Shown here: positions 8,456-17,600 of the stretch, piece by piece | Layout: the number at the start of each line of letters is the position of its first letter | Numbering within the stretch: position 1 is the stretch's first letter | NCBI GenBank assembly: GCA_964646615.1 | Contig: CAZYEV010000009.1 | Location: 46,306-110,305, forward strand | Length of the DNA: 64,000 nucleotides | Direction: 5' to 3' | From: M3007 sp964646615 | Lineage (GTDB): Bacteria; Bacteroidota; Bacteroidia; Chitinophagales; Saprospiraceae | Notes under the pieces: model-generated | What the model was told of the DNA's origin: nothing | What the model saw: the letters and a program-made list of their open reading frames with translations, nothing else | Databases searched by the model: none | Translations under genes and position numbers: made by a program

Positions 8456-9799
8456 ATGCGCATATTTACTTCCTGGCAACTCTGGACATTAGGCCTCGCC
8501 CTGGCCTTTGCTTTTATCACAGGCTGCCGCTCCGACGCTTACAAAACACAGGCGGAAAACCCTGAACTGCTGCATCGGGGCATGCGGCGCATCACCGACA
8601 TCATGCGGCACGACATTTTCTCCCCGCCGGTGGCGTCGCGCATCTATGCCTATTCGGCCATAGCGGCCTATGAGGCGCTGCGGCCTGGCTACGAAGGCTA
8701 TCGCTCGCTGGCAGGGCAGGTGAACGGCCTGTCGGACGTGCCCCAACCCGAAGCAGGCAAAGAGTATTGTTTCCCCCTGGCCTCCATCACGGCACTGACC
8801 AAAGTAGGGCGCCACCTGGTTTTCTCAGAGGAGAGTATTGACGCGCTCAAGGACTCGATGCTCGCCGACTTCGCCCGCATGGACATCCCGCGCGACGTCT
8901 ATGACCGCTCGGTAGCTTACGGCGAGGCTGTAGCCGATCGCATCATTGCCTGGTCGAAGGGCGACAACTACGCCCAGACGCGCAGCCTGCCCAAATTCAC
9001 CATTGACGCCAAAAACCCCTCCCGATGGGTGCCTACGCCCCCGCAACACGCCGACGCACTGGAGCCACACTGGAAAACCATCCGACCCTGGACACTCGAC
9101 TCGGCCCGGCAGTTCAAACCCAACCCGCCCATTCCTTACAGCGAGGATAAGAACAGCCCATTTTACAAAGCGGCCATGGAAGTGTATGAGGTCAATAAAA
9201 ACCTCACCGACTTTGAGCGCGAAACCGCCCTGTACTGGGACTGCAACCCCTTCGAGATGACCACCGCAGGCCATCTCATGATAGCGCTCAAAAAAATCAG
9301 CCCCACGGGCCACTGGGTCAATATCACCATGTACGCCTGCCGAAAGGCCAACGCCTCCCTCATTCAGGCGGCAGAGGCGTATGCTCTGGTCTCGCTGGCC
9401 ATCGCCGATGGCTTCATCAGCTGCTGGGCCGAAAAGTACACCAGCGCGCTGCTGCGCCCCGAAACGTACATCAACCGGCACATTGACCCCGATTGGCGGC
9501 CCTTCATCGAAACACCGCCATTCCCGGAGCACACCAGCGGACACGCCACTATATCGGGCGCGGCAGCGACCATACTGACCCACCTTCTGGGCGACAACTT
9601 CTCCTTCACCGACAGCACCGAAGTCGAGTTTGGCATGAAGCCGCGCACCTTCGCCTCCTTCTACGAGGCCTCCGACCAGGCCGCCATGAGCCGCCTCTAT
9701 GGCGGCATTCACTACCGCCACGGCAACGAAAGTGGCCGCCTCAACGGACGCCAAATCGGTCAGTACGTGTGGGAAAAAGTGCGCTTGCGCGACCGATAA
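8456..9799 (+). CDS. Vanadium haloperoxidase/PAP2-family lipoprotein
   Basis: This secreted protein of 447 residues belongs to the vanadium-dependent haloperoxidase branch of the PAP2 acid-phosphatase superfamily. The N-terminus is a lipoprotein signal with the lipobox FITGC (Cys at about 24). The oxyanion/vanadate-binding signature is seen as PEHTSGHATISG (about 358-369), with the Gly-His pair of the active site, and the later YGGIHYRHGNESG (about 415) supplies the third conserved motif with its His. Whether it holds vanadate and oxidises halides or acts as a phosphatase cannot be decided here. It has its own promoter and no evident partner gene. Confidence 0.85.
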   Translation: MRIFTSWQLWTLGLALAFAFITGCRSDAYKTQAENPELLHRGMRRITDIMRHDIFSPPVASRIYAYSAIAAYEALRPGYEGYRSLAGQVNGLSDVPQPEAGKEYCFPLASITALTKVGRHLVFSEESIDALKDSMLADFARMDIPRDVYDRSVAYGEAVADRIIAWSKGDNYAQTRSLPKFTIDAKNPSRWVPTPPQHADALEPHWKTIRPWTLDSARQFKPNPPIPYSEDKNSPFYKAAMEVYEVNKNLTDFERETALYWDCNPFEMTTAGHLMIALKKISPTGHWVNITMYACRKANASLIQAAEAYALVSLAIADGFISCWAEKYTSALLRPETYINRHIDPDWRPFIETPPFPEHTSGHATISGAAATILTHLLGDNFSFTDSTEVEFGMKPRTFASFYEASDQAAMSRLYGGIHYRHGNESGRLNGRQIGQYVWEKVRLRDR

Positions 9800-10033
9800 A
9801 CCGCGCACAAAACGCTGTCCGAACGACCGCTATCTGTGGCCATGCCCACTCGGAGGCGGTGGCTGTTTCCCACTCAAAAAGGACAAACGCTGAGGCGGCT
9901 ATCGGAAAAACTTAACGCTAACTTAAATGCAGCGTAATAATGCGTTTCGACAGAGAAACAAACCTTTGCTACTGTTGCCTCTTACCTTGTTGAAAAAGAG
10001 TTCAGTAGTTTAAAAGGTTAGGAATTGACTACG
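9800..10033. other. Intergenic stretch without a convincing gene
   Basis: No open frame with family character was found between the haloperoxidase stop and the terminator at 10034. Around 9970-9982 the string AACCTTTG is one base off the TAnnTTTG element, so a short RNA of about 80-90 bases ending at 10064 is conceivable. Otherwise this is simply the 3' untranslated region of the upstream gene. Confidence 0.4.
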
Positions 10034-10064
10034 CCCGGCCGACGCAAGTTGTGCCGGGTTTTTT
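10034..10064 (+). terminator. Rho-independent terminator
   Basis: The inverted repeat CCCGGC/GCCGGG (10034-10039 and 10053-10058) with a 13-base loop is directly followed by six T on the plus strand. It ends the haloperoxidase transcript or a small RNA. Confidence 0.75.
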
Positions 10065-10195
10065 GTGTTGGAAAGAAAGGCAGAAGCAGAAGAGTACGAG
10101 ATGGAGACAGCCCGCTTAATGGGGCAGGCATTCAGCAAGTTATCAAAAGCGACAGCGATTGGCCAACAGCTTTTCAGCGCCAGCAAGACTGTTGG

Positions 10196-10230
10196 AAAAT
10201 GGCGTGCATTTCTGCCTGTACGGCCATTTT
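10196..10230. terminator. Hairpin after the rhodanese stop codon
   Basis: AAAATGGCGT (10196-10205) pairs with ACGGCCATTTT (10220-10230) with one bulged base. It abuts the rhodanese stop at 10231, so it is probably that gene's terminator. A T-run also follows on the plus strand, so it may work both ways. Confidence 0.55.
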
Positions 10231-10737
10231 TCACTTTCCATACACCTTTTTCCCGCGCCGGAGCCAGACGCCCCAGGTTCGGTCGTAGGCGTGGACTTCT
10301 TCCGTAGGGCCGGCAGCATTGTACACCGGATTTCCAGCATTGACCCACTCAAAGATGCCGCCGTAGAGGTTCCAGACCTTTGTGAAGCCGGCGGCCAGCA
10401 GCTGCTCGGCGATTTTTTCGCTTCGATAGCCTACGGAGCAATAGACGACAATGGGCGTGTTTTTGTCCACGTCTTTCAGACGTGCCAGGTCGAAGGTCTC
10501 GTAGCCAACCCAGCGCGCCTGGGCGATGTGGCTTACCTCATATTCACGGGCCTCGCGCGCATCCAAAAAAAGATACTGAGAGGCCTCTACAGCTGCCTGG
10601 GAGACGCCTATTTCGGGCACACTATGGCTAAGCAGTGTGCGCAGGAGTGTTCGATACGCTCCGCTCTGTACCTGGCCGCAGCCGGCGACTGCTACTAAAA
10701 GCAGCCCGCCGGCCACGATAGACTTTTTAATTCTCAT
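10231..10737 (-). CDS. Rhodanese-domain lipoprotein
   Basis: This single-domain rhodanese of 168 residues has a lipoprotein signal (MRIKKSIVAGGLLLVAVAGC, acylated Cys at 20), so it sits in the periplasm or outer envelope. The active-site loop is VVYCSVGYRSEK with the catalytic Cys at about 100 and the CxxxxR pattern intact, which suggests sulfurtransferase activity. The preceding LDAREAREYEVSHI is the usual CH2A-like region. ATG 10737 was chosen because the signal peptide begins there; the reading upstream has no conserved character. There is no obvious thiosulfate or sulfide gene nearby, so the sulfur donor and acceptor are unknown. Confidence 0.85.
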   Translation of the reverse strand: MRIKKSIVAGGLLLVAVAGCGQVQSGAYRTLLRTLLSHSVPEIGVSQAAVEASQYLFLDAREAREYEVSHIAQARWVGYETFDLARLKDVDKNTPIVVYCSVGYRSEKIAEQLLAAGFTKVWNLYGGIFEWVNAGNPVYNAAGPTEEVHAYDRTWGVWLRRGKKVYGK

Positions 10738-10967
10738 AAGATGCGGCAAAGTTCTGCCAGGAGAGCGATTAAAATGCCAGGTGTACGAGAAAACACCGCA
10801 GCGGCTGGGAGGATTCAAACTGTTTTGGCAACACAAAGGGGCCAAAACCTTGTATAGAAGGGGGAAACCGGAGTAAACGCCGAGGGCGAGGGCCGAGTAG
10901 ATGTAAAAAATCCTACTGCCAACTACGAGCAGTAGGAAAATCAAAACATACTATGAGAAAACTGGAA

Positions 10968-10975
10968 CAAAGATA
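10968..10975 (-). promoter_or_regulatory. TATCTTTG promoter-like element upstream of the rhodanese gene
   Basis: On the minus strand TATCTTTG fits TAnnTTTG, but it lies about 230 bases before the ATG at 10737. A nearer weaker match, GAACTTTG around 10745-10752, could serve instead. No gene was found in the interval 10738-11026. Confidence 0.35.
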
Positions 10976-11026
10976 AGGGCGGCCATTTTCGGCCCACAAG
11001 CACCATTTACGGAACGGCGGGATTTT

Positions 11027-11986
11027 TCAAGGAAGCGGCGGATTTGCCGGGTTTTTCCAGTGGTAGAGGGCTGCGATGGATTTGTGTTCGACGGTGTTTC
11101 GGATGGCTCTGGAGAAGAGTTTGGCCGTCGAGAGCACTTTGATTTTGCTGCAGTTTTTCTTCAGCGGAATGGTATCGCAGACGATGAGTTGGGTGAGTTG
11201 AGATTTTTCGATGTTTTCGTAGGCCTTGCCTGAAAGCACCGGGTGGGTGCAGATGGCGCGCACGGAGCGGGCGCCTTTACCGATGAGGGCGTCGGCGGCT
11301 TTGCAAAGGGTGCCGGCAGTATCTACTAAGTCATCTACGATGATGACGTCAGCGCCGCTGACGTCGCCGATGACGGTGATGGACTCGACCTGATTGGCGC
11401 GTGAGCGGTACTTGTCGCAGATGACGAGATCGCGTTTGAAGTGTTTGGAGAATTCACGAGCGCGTTTGACGCCACCCACGTCGGGGCTGGCAAAGACGAC
11501 GTTAGAGAGGTCAATGTTGCTTTCCAGATAGGGGATGTAGATGGCTTCGGAGCGGAGGTGATCCACCGGGATGTCGAAGAAGCCCTGTACCTGGTCGGCG
11601 TGCAGGTCCATGGTCATGATGCGGTTGGCGCCGGCGGTGGTCAGCAGGTTGGCGATGAGTTTGGCGCTGATGGGCACGCGGGGCATATCCTTGCGATCCT
11701 GGCGGGCATAGCCAAAGTACGGGATGACCGCCGTGATGTACCCAGCTGAGGCGCGTCGGGCGGCATCAATGCACAGCAGCAGCTCCATCAGGTTGTCGTG
11801 TGGCGGATGGGTGCTCTGGATGAAAAAGACAAAGGCACCGCGCACGCTTTCCTGGATGATGGGCTGCATTTCGCCGTCGCTAAAGCGGTTGAGCACTTTC
11901 TGACCCAGTGGCTCGTCGTAATAGAAAGCGATTTCCTGGGCTAATTTCTCGGAGGCCGAACAGGCAAAAAGTTTGACTTCAGGCAT
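11027..11986 (-). CDS. prs: Ribose-phosphate pyrophosphokinase (PRPP synthetase)
   Basis: This 319-residue cytoplasmic enzyme makes 5-phosphoribosyl 1-diphosphate from ribose 5-phosphate and ATP for purine, pyrimidine, NAD, His and Trp synthesis. The family features are clear: NRFSDGEM near the N-terminus, YARQDRK (93-99) for ATP binding, MDLHADQ (126-132) as the metal-binding signature, and VDDLVDTAGTL (217-227), the PRPP loop. The length is typical. ATG 11986 was chosen because MPEVKLFACSAS is where the homologous fold begins. The promoter TACTTTTG lies at 12057-12064, divergent from the aminotransferase promoter. Confidence 0.95.
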   Translation of the reverse strand: MPEVKLFACSASEKLAQEIAFYYDEPLGQKVLNRFSDGEMQPIIQESVRGAFVFFIQSTHPPHDNLMELLLCIDAARRASAGYITAVIPYFGYARQDRKDMPRVPISAKLIANLLTTAGANRIMTMDLHADQVQGFFDIPVDHLRSEAIYIPYLESNIDLSNVVFASPDVGGVKRAREFSKHFKRDLVICDKYRSRANQVESITVIGDVSGADVIIVDDLVDTAGTLCKAADALIGKGARSVRAICTHPVLSGKAYENIEKSQLTQLIVCDTIPLKKNCSKIKVLSTAKLFSRAIRNTVEHKSIAALYHWKNPANPPLP

Positions 11987-12056
11987 GGTGTTGCCAGCGT
12001 AGGGTGGGTTGGGTGGTTCGGAGTGGTGAATCTGCAAGCGCTCGCTAAATTTTCGG

Positions 12057-12064
12057 CAAAAGTA
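12057..12064 (-). promoter_or_regulatory. -7 element TACTTTTG of prs
   Basis: Minus-strand TACTTTTG, about 70 bases upstream of the prs ATG. It is only 16 bases from the identical element that serves the opposite strand. Confidence 0.6.
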
Positions 12065-12080
12065 CGTCGGCAGCAATGGC

Positions 12081-12088
12081 TACTTTTG
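12081..12088 (+). promoter_or_regulatory. -7 element TACTTTTG of the aminotransferase gene
   Basis: Plus-strand TACTTTTG fits TAnnTTTG. It lies just downstream of a potential ATG at 12076, which argues that this ATG is not used and that translation starts at 12103 or 12115. Confidence 0.6.
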
Positions 12089-12114
12089 CCCGAAGGCAAA
12101 AAATGTTCACTGCT

Positions 12115-13611
12115 ATGGGCGTTCGTTTAGAAGCGTATTTCCAACCCTTTCGACAGAACATCATCGGCATACGCCACCGCATCCGCACTCCTTACGGCGA
12201 AAAGCCGCTCGTCTATGCCGATTGGATCGCCAGCGGGCGCCTCTATGGCCCTATCGAAGAGTGCCTCAGCCAGCGCATTGGGGCCTACATGGCCAACACC
12301 CACACGGAGACAAACCTGACCGGAAGCCTCATGACCCAGGCCTATCATACGGCCCAGCAGATCATCAAACGCCATGTAAATGCTAACGAAGGCGACGCAC
12401 TCATCGCCGCCTATTCGGGCATGACGGGCGTGGTGAATAAGCTCCAGCGCATGCTCGGCCTGCGCATCCACGAGCGCTTCCAGGAACGCATCCACTTCCG
12501 GCCCGAAGAGCGACCAGTGGTCTTCTGCACCCACATGGAACACCACAGCAACCAGACCTCCTGGTTAGAAACCATTTGCGATGTGATCATCATCCCGCCC
12601 GATGAAAATGGCCACATGAACTTGCGCCATCTGGAGCAACTGCTCCGCCAGTACCACAACCGCCCGCTCAAAATTGCCGCCATCACTTCGGGCAGTAACG
12701 TTACGGGCATCCTGACACCTTACCACGAAACGGCAGCCCTCATGCACCGACACGGCGGCTACTGTTTCGTGGACTTCGCCTGCACAGCCCCTTATATTGA
12801 CATTAACATGCACCCCGCCGACCCGCTGAAACAATTGGATGCCATCTATTTCTCCCCCCACAAATTCCTCGGCGGTCCGGGCACTCCCGGCGTATTGGTG
12901 TTCAATAAAGCCCTTTACCACAATCGCGTACCCGACAACCCAGGTGGCGGCACTGTCCTGTGGACGAACCCGTGGGGCGGCCACCACTACATCGAAGACA
13001 TCGAAGTGCGCGAAGACGGGGGCACCCCGCCCATCCTCCAGACCATCAAAGCCGCCTTGGCCATCCGCCTCAAAGAGCAAATGGGCACCGAGCACATCCT
13101 GGAACGCGAACACGAACTGCTCGAAACCTTCTGGCGCGAAACCGACGACCTGCCCTGGCTCAATGTGCTGGAACGCCAGAACGAACACCGTATCGGCGTG
13201 GTCTCCTTCACTATCGAAGGGCTGCACTACAACCTCGCCGTCAAGCTGCTCAACGACCGTTACGGCATCCAGGTGCGCGGCGGATGTGCCTGCGCCGGCA
13301 CTTACGGGCATTTCCTTTTCGGCATCTCTCAAGAGCGCTCCTGCGAAATCGTCAGCAAAATTGACGCCGGCGACCTCAGCGAAAAGCCCGGATGGGTGCG
13401 CCTCTCGCTGCATCCTACCATGACCGACGCCGAACTCCATTACATCATCAGCGCCCTCAAAGACATCGGCCAAAACCACCACCGCTACGCCCGCGAATAC
13501 GAAATTGACCTCAAACACGGCCAATTCCGACACCAAAACGAACGGCCCGAAGACACAGAAGCCATCGTGCGTCAGTGGCTGGATTGCCCGAAAATAGAGG
13601 TACCGGTGTAA
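12115..13611 (+). CDS. Class V aminotransferase, cysteine desulfurase/selenocysteine lyase-like
   Basis: This PLP-dependent enzyme of about 498 residues has the aminotransferase class V fold. The PLP-binding lysine is in SPHKFLGGPGTPG (Lys at about 248), and YADWIASGRLY, NTHTETNLTG and the later GGCACAGTYG with cysteines are conserved in a Bacteroidota group usually annotated as cysteine desulfurase-like. The substrate is unknown. It is about 100 residues longer than IscS/SufS. ATG 12115 was chosen because the upstream start at 12076 overlaps a promoter element and because MGVRLEAYFQPFRQNIIG aligns with remembered starts of relatives. It is convergent with ftsY. Confidence 0.75.
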   Translation: MGVRLEAYFQPFRQNIIGIRHRIRTPYGEKPLVYADWIASGRLYGPIEECLSQRIGAYMANTHTETNLTGSLMTQAYHTAQQIIKRHVNANEGDALIAAYSGMTGVVNKLQRMLGLRIHERFQERIHFRPEERPVVFCTHMEHHSNQTSWLETICDVIIIPPDENGHMNLRHLEQLLRQYHNRPLKIAAITSGSNVTGILTPYHETAALMHRHGGYCFVDFACTAPYIDINMHPADPLKQLDAIYFSPHKFLGGPGTPGVLVFNKALYHNRVPDNPGGGTVLWTNPWGGHHYIEDIEVREDGGTPPILQTIKAALAIRLKEQMGTEHILEREHELLETFWRETDDLPWLNVLERQNEHRIGVVSFTIEGLHYNLAVKLLNDRYGIQVRGGCACAGTYGHFLFGISQERSCEIVSKIDAGDLSEKPGWVRLSLHPTMTDAELHYIISALKDIGQNHHRYAREYEIDLKHGQFRHQNERPEDTEAIVRQWLDCPKIEVPV

Positions 13612-13634
13612 CTGCCGAACAAGTCAGGCAGTTA
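13609..13634. terminator. Hairpin shared by two convergent stop codons
   Basis: TAACTGCC (13609-13616) and GGCAGTTA (13627-13634) form a perfect 8-base-pair stem with a 10-base loop. The left arm starts with the aminotransferase TAA and the right arm contains the ftsY TAA on the other strand. No U-tract follows, so it may be a 3'-end stabiliser or a weak bidirectional terminator. Confidence 0.5.
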
Positions 13635-14588
13635 CGGGGCAAAAAGCGCGTCCACGAACGCTTTTTTATTGAAAATCTGGAGCTGATCTACGCGCTCGCC
13701 CACGCCAATATAGCGAATGGGCACTTTGAGCTGGTCGCTGATGCCAATGACAACGCCACCTTTGGCCGTACCGTCTAATTTGGTCAAGGCCAGCGCCGTG
13801 ATGGGGGCGACCTCCGTGAAATGGCGGGCCTGCTCGAAGGCGTTCTGGCCCGTAGAGGCATCGAGCACGAGCAAAATGTCGTGCGGAGCGCCAGGGAGTT
13901 TTTTCTCGATGGAACGGCGGATTTTGCCCAGCTCCTGCATCAGGTTGGCTTTGTTGTGCAGGCGCCCAGCGGTGTCAATGATGGCCACATCGCAGCCGTT
14001 GTTGAGGGCGTACTGGACGGTCTCATAAGCCACAGCGCCCGGGTCGGCATTCATGCCCTTGCTGAAGAAATCGCAGCCGGCGCGCTCGGCCCAGATCTTG
14101 AGCTGATCCACAGCGGCGGCGCGGAAGGTGTCGGCAGCGCCAAGCACCACCTTGTGGCCGCGCTGAGTGAATTGGGCGGCCAGCTTGCCAATGGTAGTTG
14201 TCTTGCCTACGCCATTGACGCCAATAACGAGCAGGACGTAAGGACGCTGGTCGGTAGGCAAGTCGAAATCCTCGACGTCCGGAGTGTTGTTATCGGAGAG
14301 CATCTGCACGATTTCATCGCGCAGGAGTGAGTGCAACTCGTTAGTGCTCAGATACTTATCGCGTGCCACACGGGCTTCGAGGCGTTCGATAATTTTCACG
14401 GTGGTTTCCAGACCTACATCGGCGCTGATGAGGGCGGCTTCGATTTCATCGAGTACCTCATCGTCCACGGTGCTTTTGCCGGCGACGGCGCGGGTAATTT
14501 TGCCAAAGAAGCTCTCCTTTGTCTTTTCTAAGCCTTTGTCGAGGTCGGCTTTTTTTTCGCGGTTGAAGAATTTGTCGAAGAAGCCCAT
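13632..14588 (-). CDS. ftsY: Signal recognition particle receptor FtsY
   Basis: This SRP-receptor GTPase (318 residues) docks ribosome-SRP complexes at the membrane. It has a short N-domain without the long acidic A-domain of E. coli FtsY, as is usual in Bacteroidota. The GTPase elements are GVNGVGKTT (123-131, G1), ADTFRAAA (insertion/G2 region), DTAGRL (G3), TKLDG (G4), and the C-terminal YIGVGE. ATG 14588 gives MGFFDKFFNREKK, an amphipathic membrane-contact start. It lies about 60 bases downstream of secA on the same strand, so two protein-targeting genes are probably co-transcribed. Confidence 0.95.
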   Translation of the reverse strand: MGFFDKFFNREKKADLDKGLEKTKESFFGKITRAVAGKSTVDDEVLDEIEAALISADVGLETTVKIIERLEARVARDKYLSTNELHSLLRDEIVQMLSDNNTPDVEDFDLPTDQRPYVLLVIGVNGVGKTTTIGKLAAQFTQRGHKVVLGAADTFRAAAVDQLKIWAERAGCDFFSKGMNADPGAVAYETVQYALNNGCDVAIIDTAGRLHNKANLMQELGKIRRSIEKKLPGAPHDILLVLDASTGQNAFEQARHFTEVAPITALALTKLDGTAKGGVVIGISDQLKVPIRYIGVGERVDQLQIFNKKAFVDALFAP

Positions 14589-14626
14589 GGTTGGGTGGTG
14601 TGATGGTATTTGGCGGGTACTTTTGG

Positions 14627-14640
14627 CCAAACAAGTTTGG
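14627..14640. repeat. Small inverted repeat between secA and ftsY
   Basis: CCAAAC-AA-GTTTGG forms a short perfect palindrome in the 62-base gap. It has no T-tract and could be a weak pause hairpin or an operator. Nothing decides this. Confidence 0.3.
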
Positions 14641-14650
14641 CGGTTACGGG

Positions 14651-17600
14651 TTACCGGCCGTGGCAGTTTTTATATTTTTTACCGCTGCCGCAGGGGCAGG
14701 GGTCGTTTCTTCCGACGGAAGGCTGGCGGACGACAGGCTGTGGCCGGACGGTTGGGCGCTGGCCGGCTTCGAGGGCGGCGCGCTGGGCGGCGCGCTGCGT
14801 TTCGGTCATGGTCTCCTCTACGGGGCGCCGGTTGGTCATCATGCGCATGCGGTTAAGGGCGGCCTGTTGTTGGCGCCGGGCTTCTTCGCGCCGGGCCTGT
14901 TCCATCTGTTGCTCGTCGGGCAGCATGAGCTGGCCTTTGAGGAGGAACGCGGTTACCTGCGAGTTGATCTGACCGATGAGGGCCTCGAAGAGCTTGTAGG
15001 CCTCCATTTTGTAGATGACGAGCGGGTCTTTTTGCTCGAAGGAGGCGCCTTGTACGGAGTCTTTGAGGTCGTCAATATTGCGCAGGTGTTCTTTCCAGGC
15101 TTCGTCTATGATGGCTAAGGTGGCTACCTTTTCGATGTCGTGCATGATGCTTTTGCCCTGGGTTCGGATGGCCTCTTCGATGTCCACACTGATATTGAGG
15201 CCCATGCCTTCGTTGGTGAAAGGCACGAGGACGCGCTTGTAGCGGTCGCCTTCGCGGGCATACACGTCGCGGATGAGCGGCAGCAGGCGTTCGGAGATTT
15301 GCTGGCGCTTGAGGGCATAGAGGTCAAAGACTTGCTGCTGGAAGGTGGCGATGACGGTCTCTTCGCGTTCGCTTTTGAACCACAGCGGGTCCATTTCCGG
15401 GTCCACGCCAATGAGGCGGATGGAGTCTAATCGGAAGGTTTCGAAGTCGCCCACTTCGCGGTGCACCTGGACAAGCTCGGCGGTGATGGCTAAAAAGGCG
15501 TTGTTGATGTCCACCGAGAGGCGGTCGCCGAAGAGGGCGTTGCGGCGTTTTTTGTAGATGGCCTCGCGCTGGATATTCATCACGTCGTCGTACTCGAGCA
15601 GGCGCTTGCGGATGCCGAAGTTGTTTTCTTCGACGCGCTTTTGAGCGCGTTCGATGGACTTGGTAACCATGGGGTGCTGGATGACGTCGCCCTCTTTGTG
15701 GCCCATTTTGTCCATGAGGCTGGCAATGCGCTCGCTCTGGAACAGGCGCATGAGAGTGTCTTCTAAGGAGACGAAGAACTGCGACGAGCCCGGGTCGCCC
15801 TGGCGGCCGGCGCGTCCGCGCAGCTGGCGGTCTACGCGGCGGCTTTCGTGGCGCTCGGTGCCGATGATGGCCAGGCCACCCGCTTCTTTGACACCGGGGC
15901 CGAGTTTGATGTCGGTACCGCGACCGGCCATGTTGGTGGCAATGGTAACCTTGCCGGCCAGACCTGCCTCGGCGACGATTTCGGCCTCGCGCTGGTGTTG
16001 CTTGGCATTCAGCACGTTGTGCTCAATGCCGCGCAGGCGCAACATGCGAGAGAGCAGCTCGGAAATTTCAACCGAGGTGGTGCCGACCAGTACCGGGCGC
16101 CCGGCATTGCGCAGGCGGACGATTTCCTCGATGACGGCATTGAACTTCTCGCGCGCTGTTTTGAATACCAGGTCGTCCTTGTCTTCGCGGATGACCTTGC
16201 GGTTGGTCGGGATGACGACGACGTCCAGCTTGTAGATGTCCCAGAACTCTTTGGCTTCCGTCTCAGCGGTACCGGTCATACCCGCCAGCTTGTGGTACAT
16301 GCGGAAGTAGTTCTGAAGCGTGATGGTGGCGTAGGTCTGGGTGATTTCACCCACTTTGACGTTTTCTTTGGCCTCTAAAGCCTGGTGCAGGCCGTCGGAA
16401 TAGCGGCGGCCTTCCATGACGCGGCCCGTTTGTTCGTCCACAATCTTGACCTCGCCTTCGGGCGTTACGATGTACTCGTTGTCTTTCTCAAAAAGGGCGT
16501 AGGCTTTGAGCAATTGCTGTACGGCATGGATGCGGCGGCTCTTAACGCCGTAGTCCTGAGAGAGGCGCTCTTTGGCTTCTGCCTTTTCGGCAGGCGATAG
16601 GCCAGGGTTGTTGTCAATATTGACCAATTCGGAGCCGATGTCGGGCAGGACGAAAAAGTTCGGGTCGTTGTTGAAGCGGCTCAGGAAGTCCAGCCCTTTG
16701 TCGGTGAGTTCGACGCTGCGGTTTTTTTCGTCAATGTGGAAGAGCAGCTCGCGGTCCACTTCGGGCATGCGCTTGCTGTTTTCCTGCATGTAGTAGTCTT
16801 CGGTTTTTTGCAGGAGCACTTTGACGCCTTCTTCGCTGAGGAATTTGATGAGCGGGCGGTATTTGGGCAGGGCGCGGTGGGCGCGCAGCAGGGGCAAGCC
16901 GGCACCGCCTTCTTCGTAGCCGAGTTGGCCGGCGTTGAATAGTTTGCGGGCTTCGCTAAGGAACTGGTTGGCCAGCCGGATTTGCTCTTCGTACAGGCGT
17001 TTGACGGTGGGGTTGAGGTCTACGTATTCCTGATCTTCCAGCCCGCGCGTGACGGGGCCAGAGATGATGAGGGGCGTTCGGGCTTCGTCAATGAGCACGG
17101 AGTCCACTTCGTCCACGATGGCGTAGTGGTGTTTGCGCTGCACGAGTTCGTCGGCGCTGATGACCATGTTGTCGCGCAGGTAGTCGAAGCCAAATTCGGC
17201 ATTGGTGCCGAAAGTGATGTCGCACTGGTAAGCGCGCACGCGCTCAGGCGAGTGGGGGCGGTATTTGTCAATGCAGTCCACCGTCAGGAGGAGGAACTCG
17301 TAGATAGGGCCCACCCACTCCTGGTCGCGGCGAGCCAGATAGTCGTTGACGGTTACGACGTGGACGCCCTGTCCCGACAGGCCGTTGAGGTAGGCAGGCA
17401 GGGTGGCTACCAGGGTTTTGCCCTCGCCGGTAGCCATTTCAGCGATTTTACCCTCGTGCAAGACGATACCGCCGATGAGCTGCACGTCGTAGTGCACCAT
17501 GTTCCATACGATATCGCCTCCGGCAGCTACCCAGCGGTTTTTCCAGATGGCTCTATCGCCTTCGATGCGCACATAGGTTTTGCCCGGCTGGGCGGCCAGC

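Noticed and set aside
8825..9808. 327-codon open frame antisense to the haloperoxidase-like gene
   Set aside because: The plus-strand frame has a lipobox and haloperoxidase motifs over the same region; the antisense reading has none.
9699..9893. Small frame ending in a Cys/Gly-rich peptide (CPLGGGGCFPLKK)
   Set aside because: Most of it overlaps the haloperoxidase gene in another frame and I could not match the tail to a known zinc motif.
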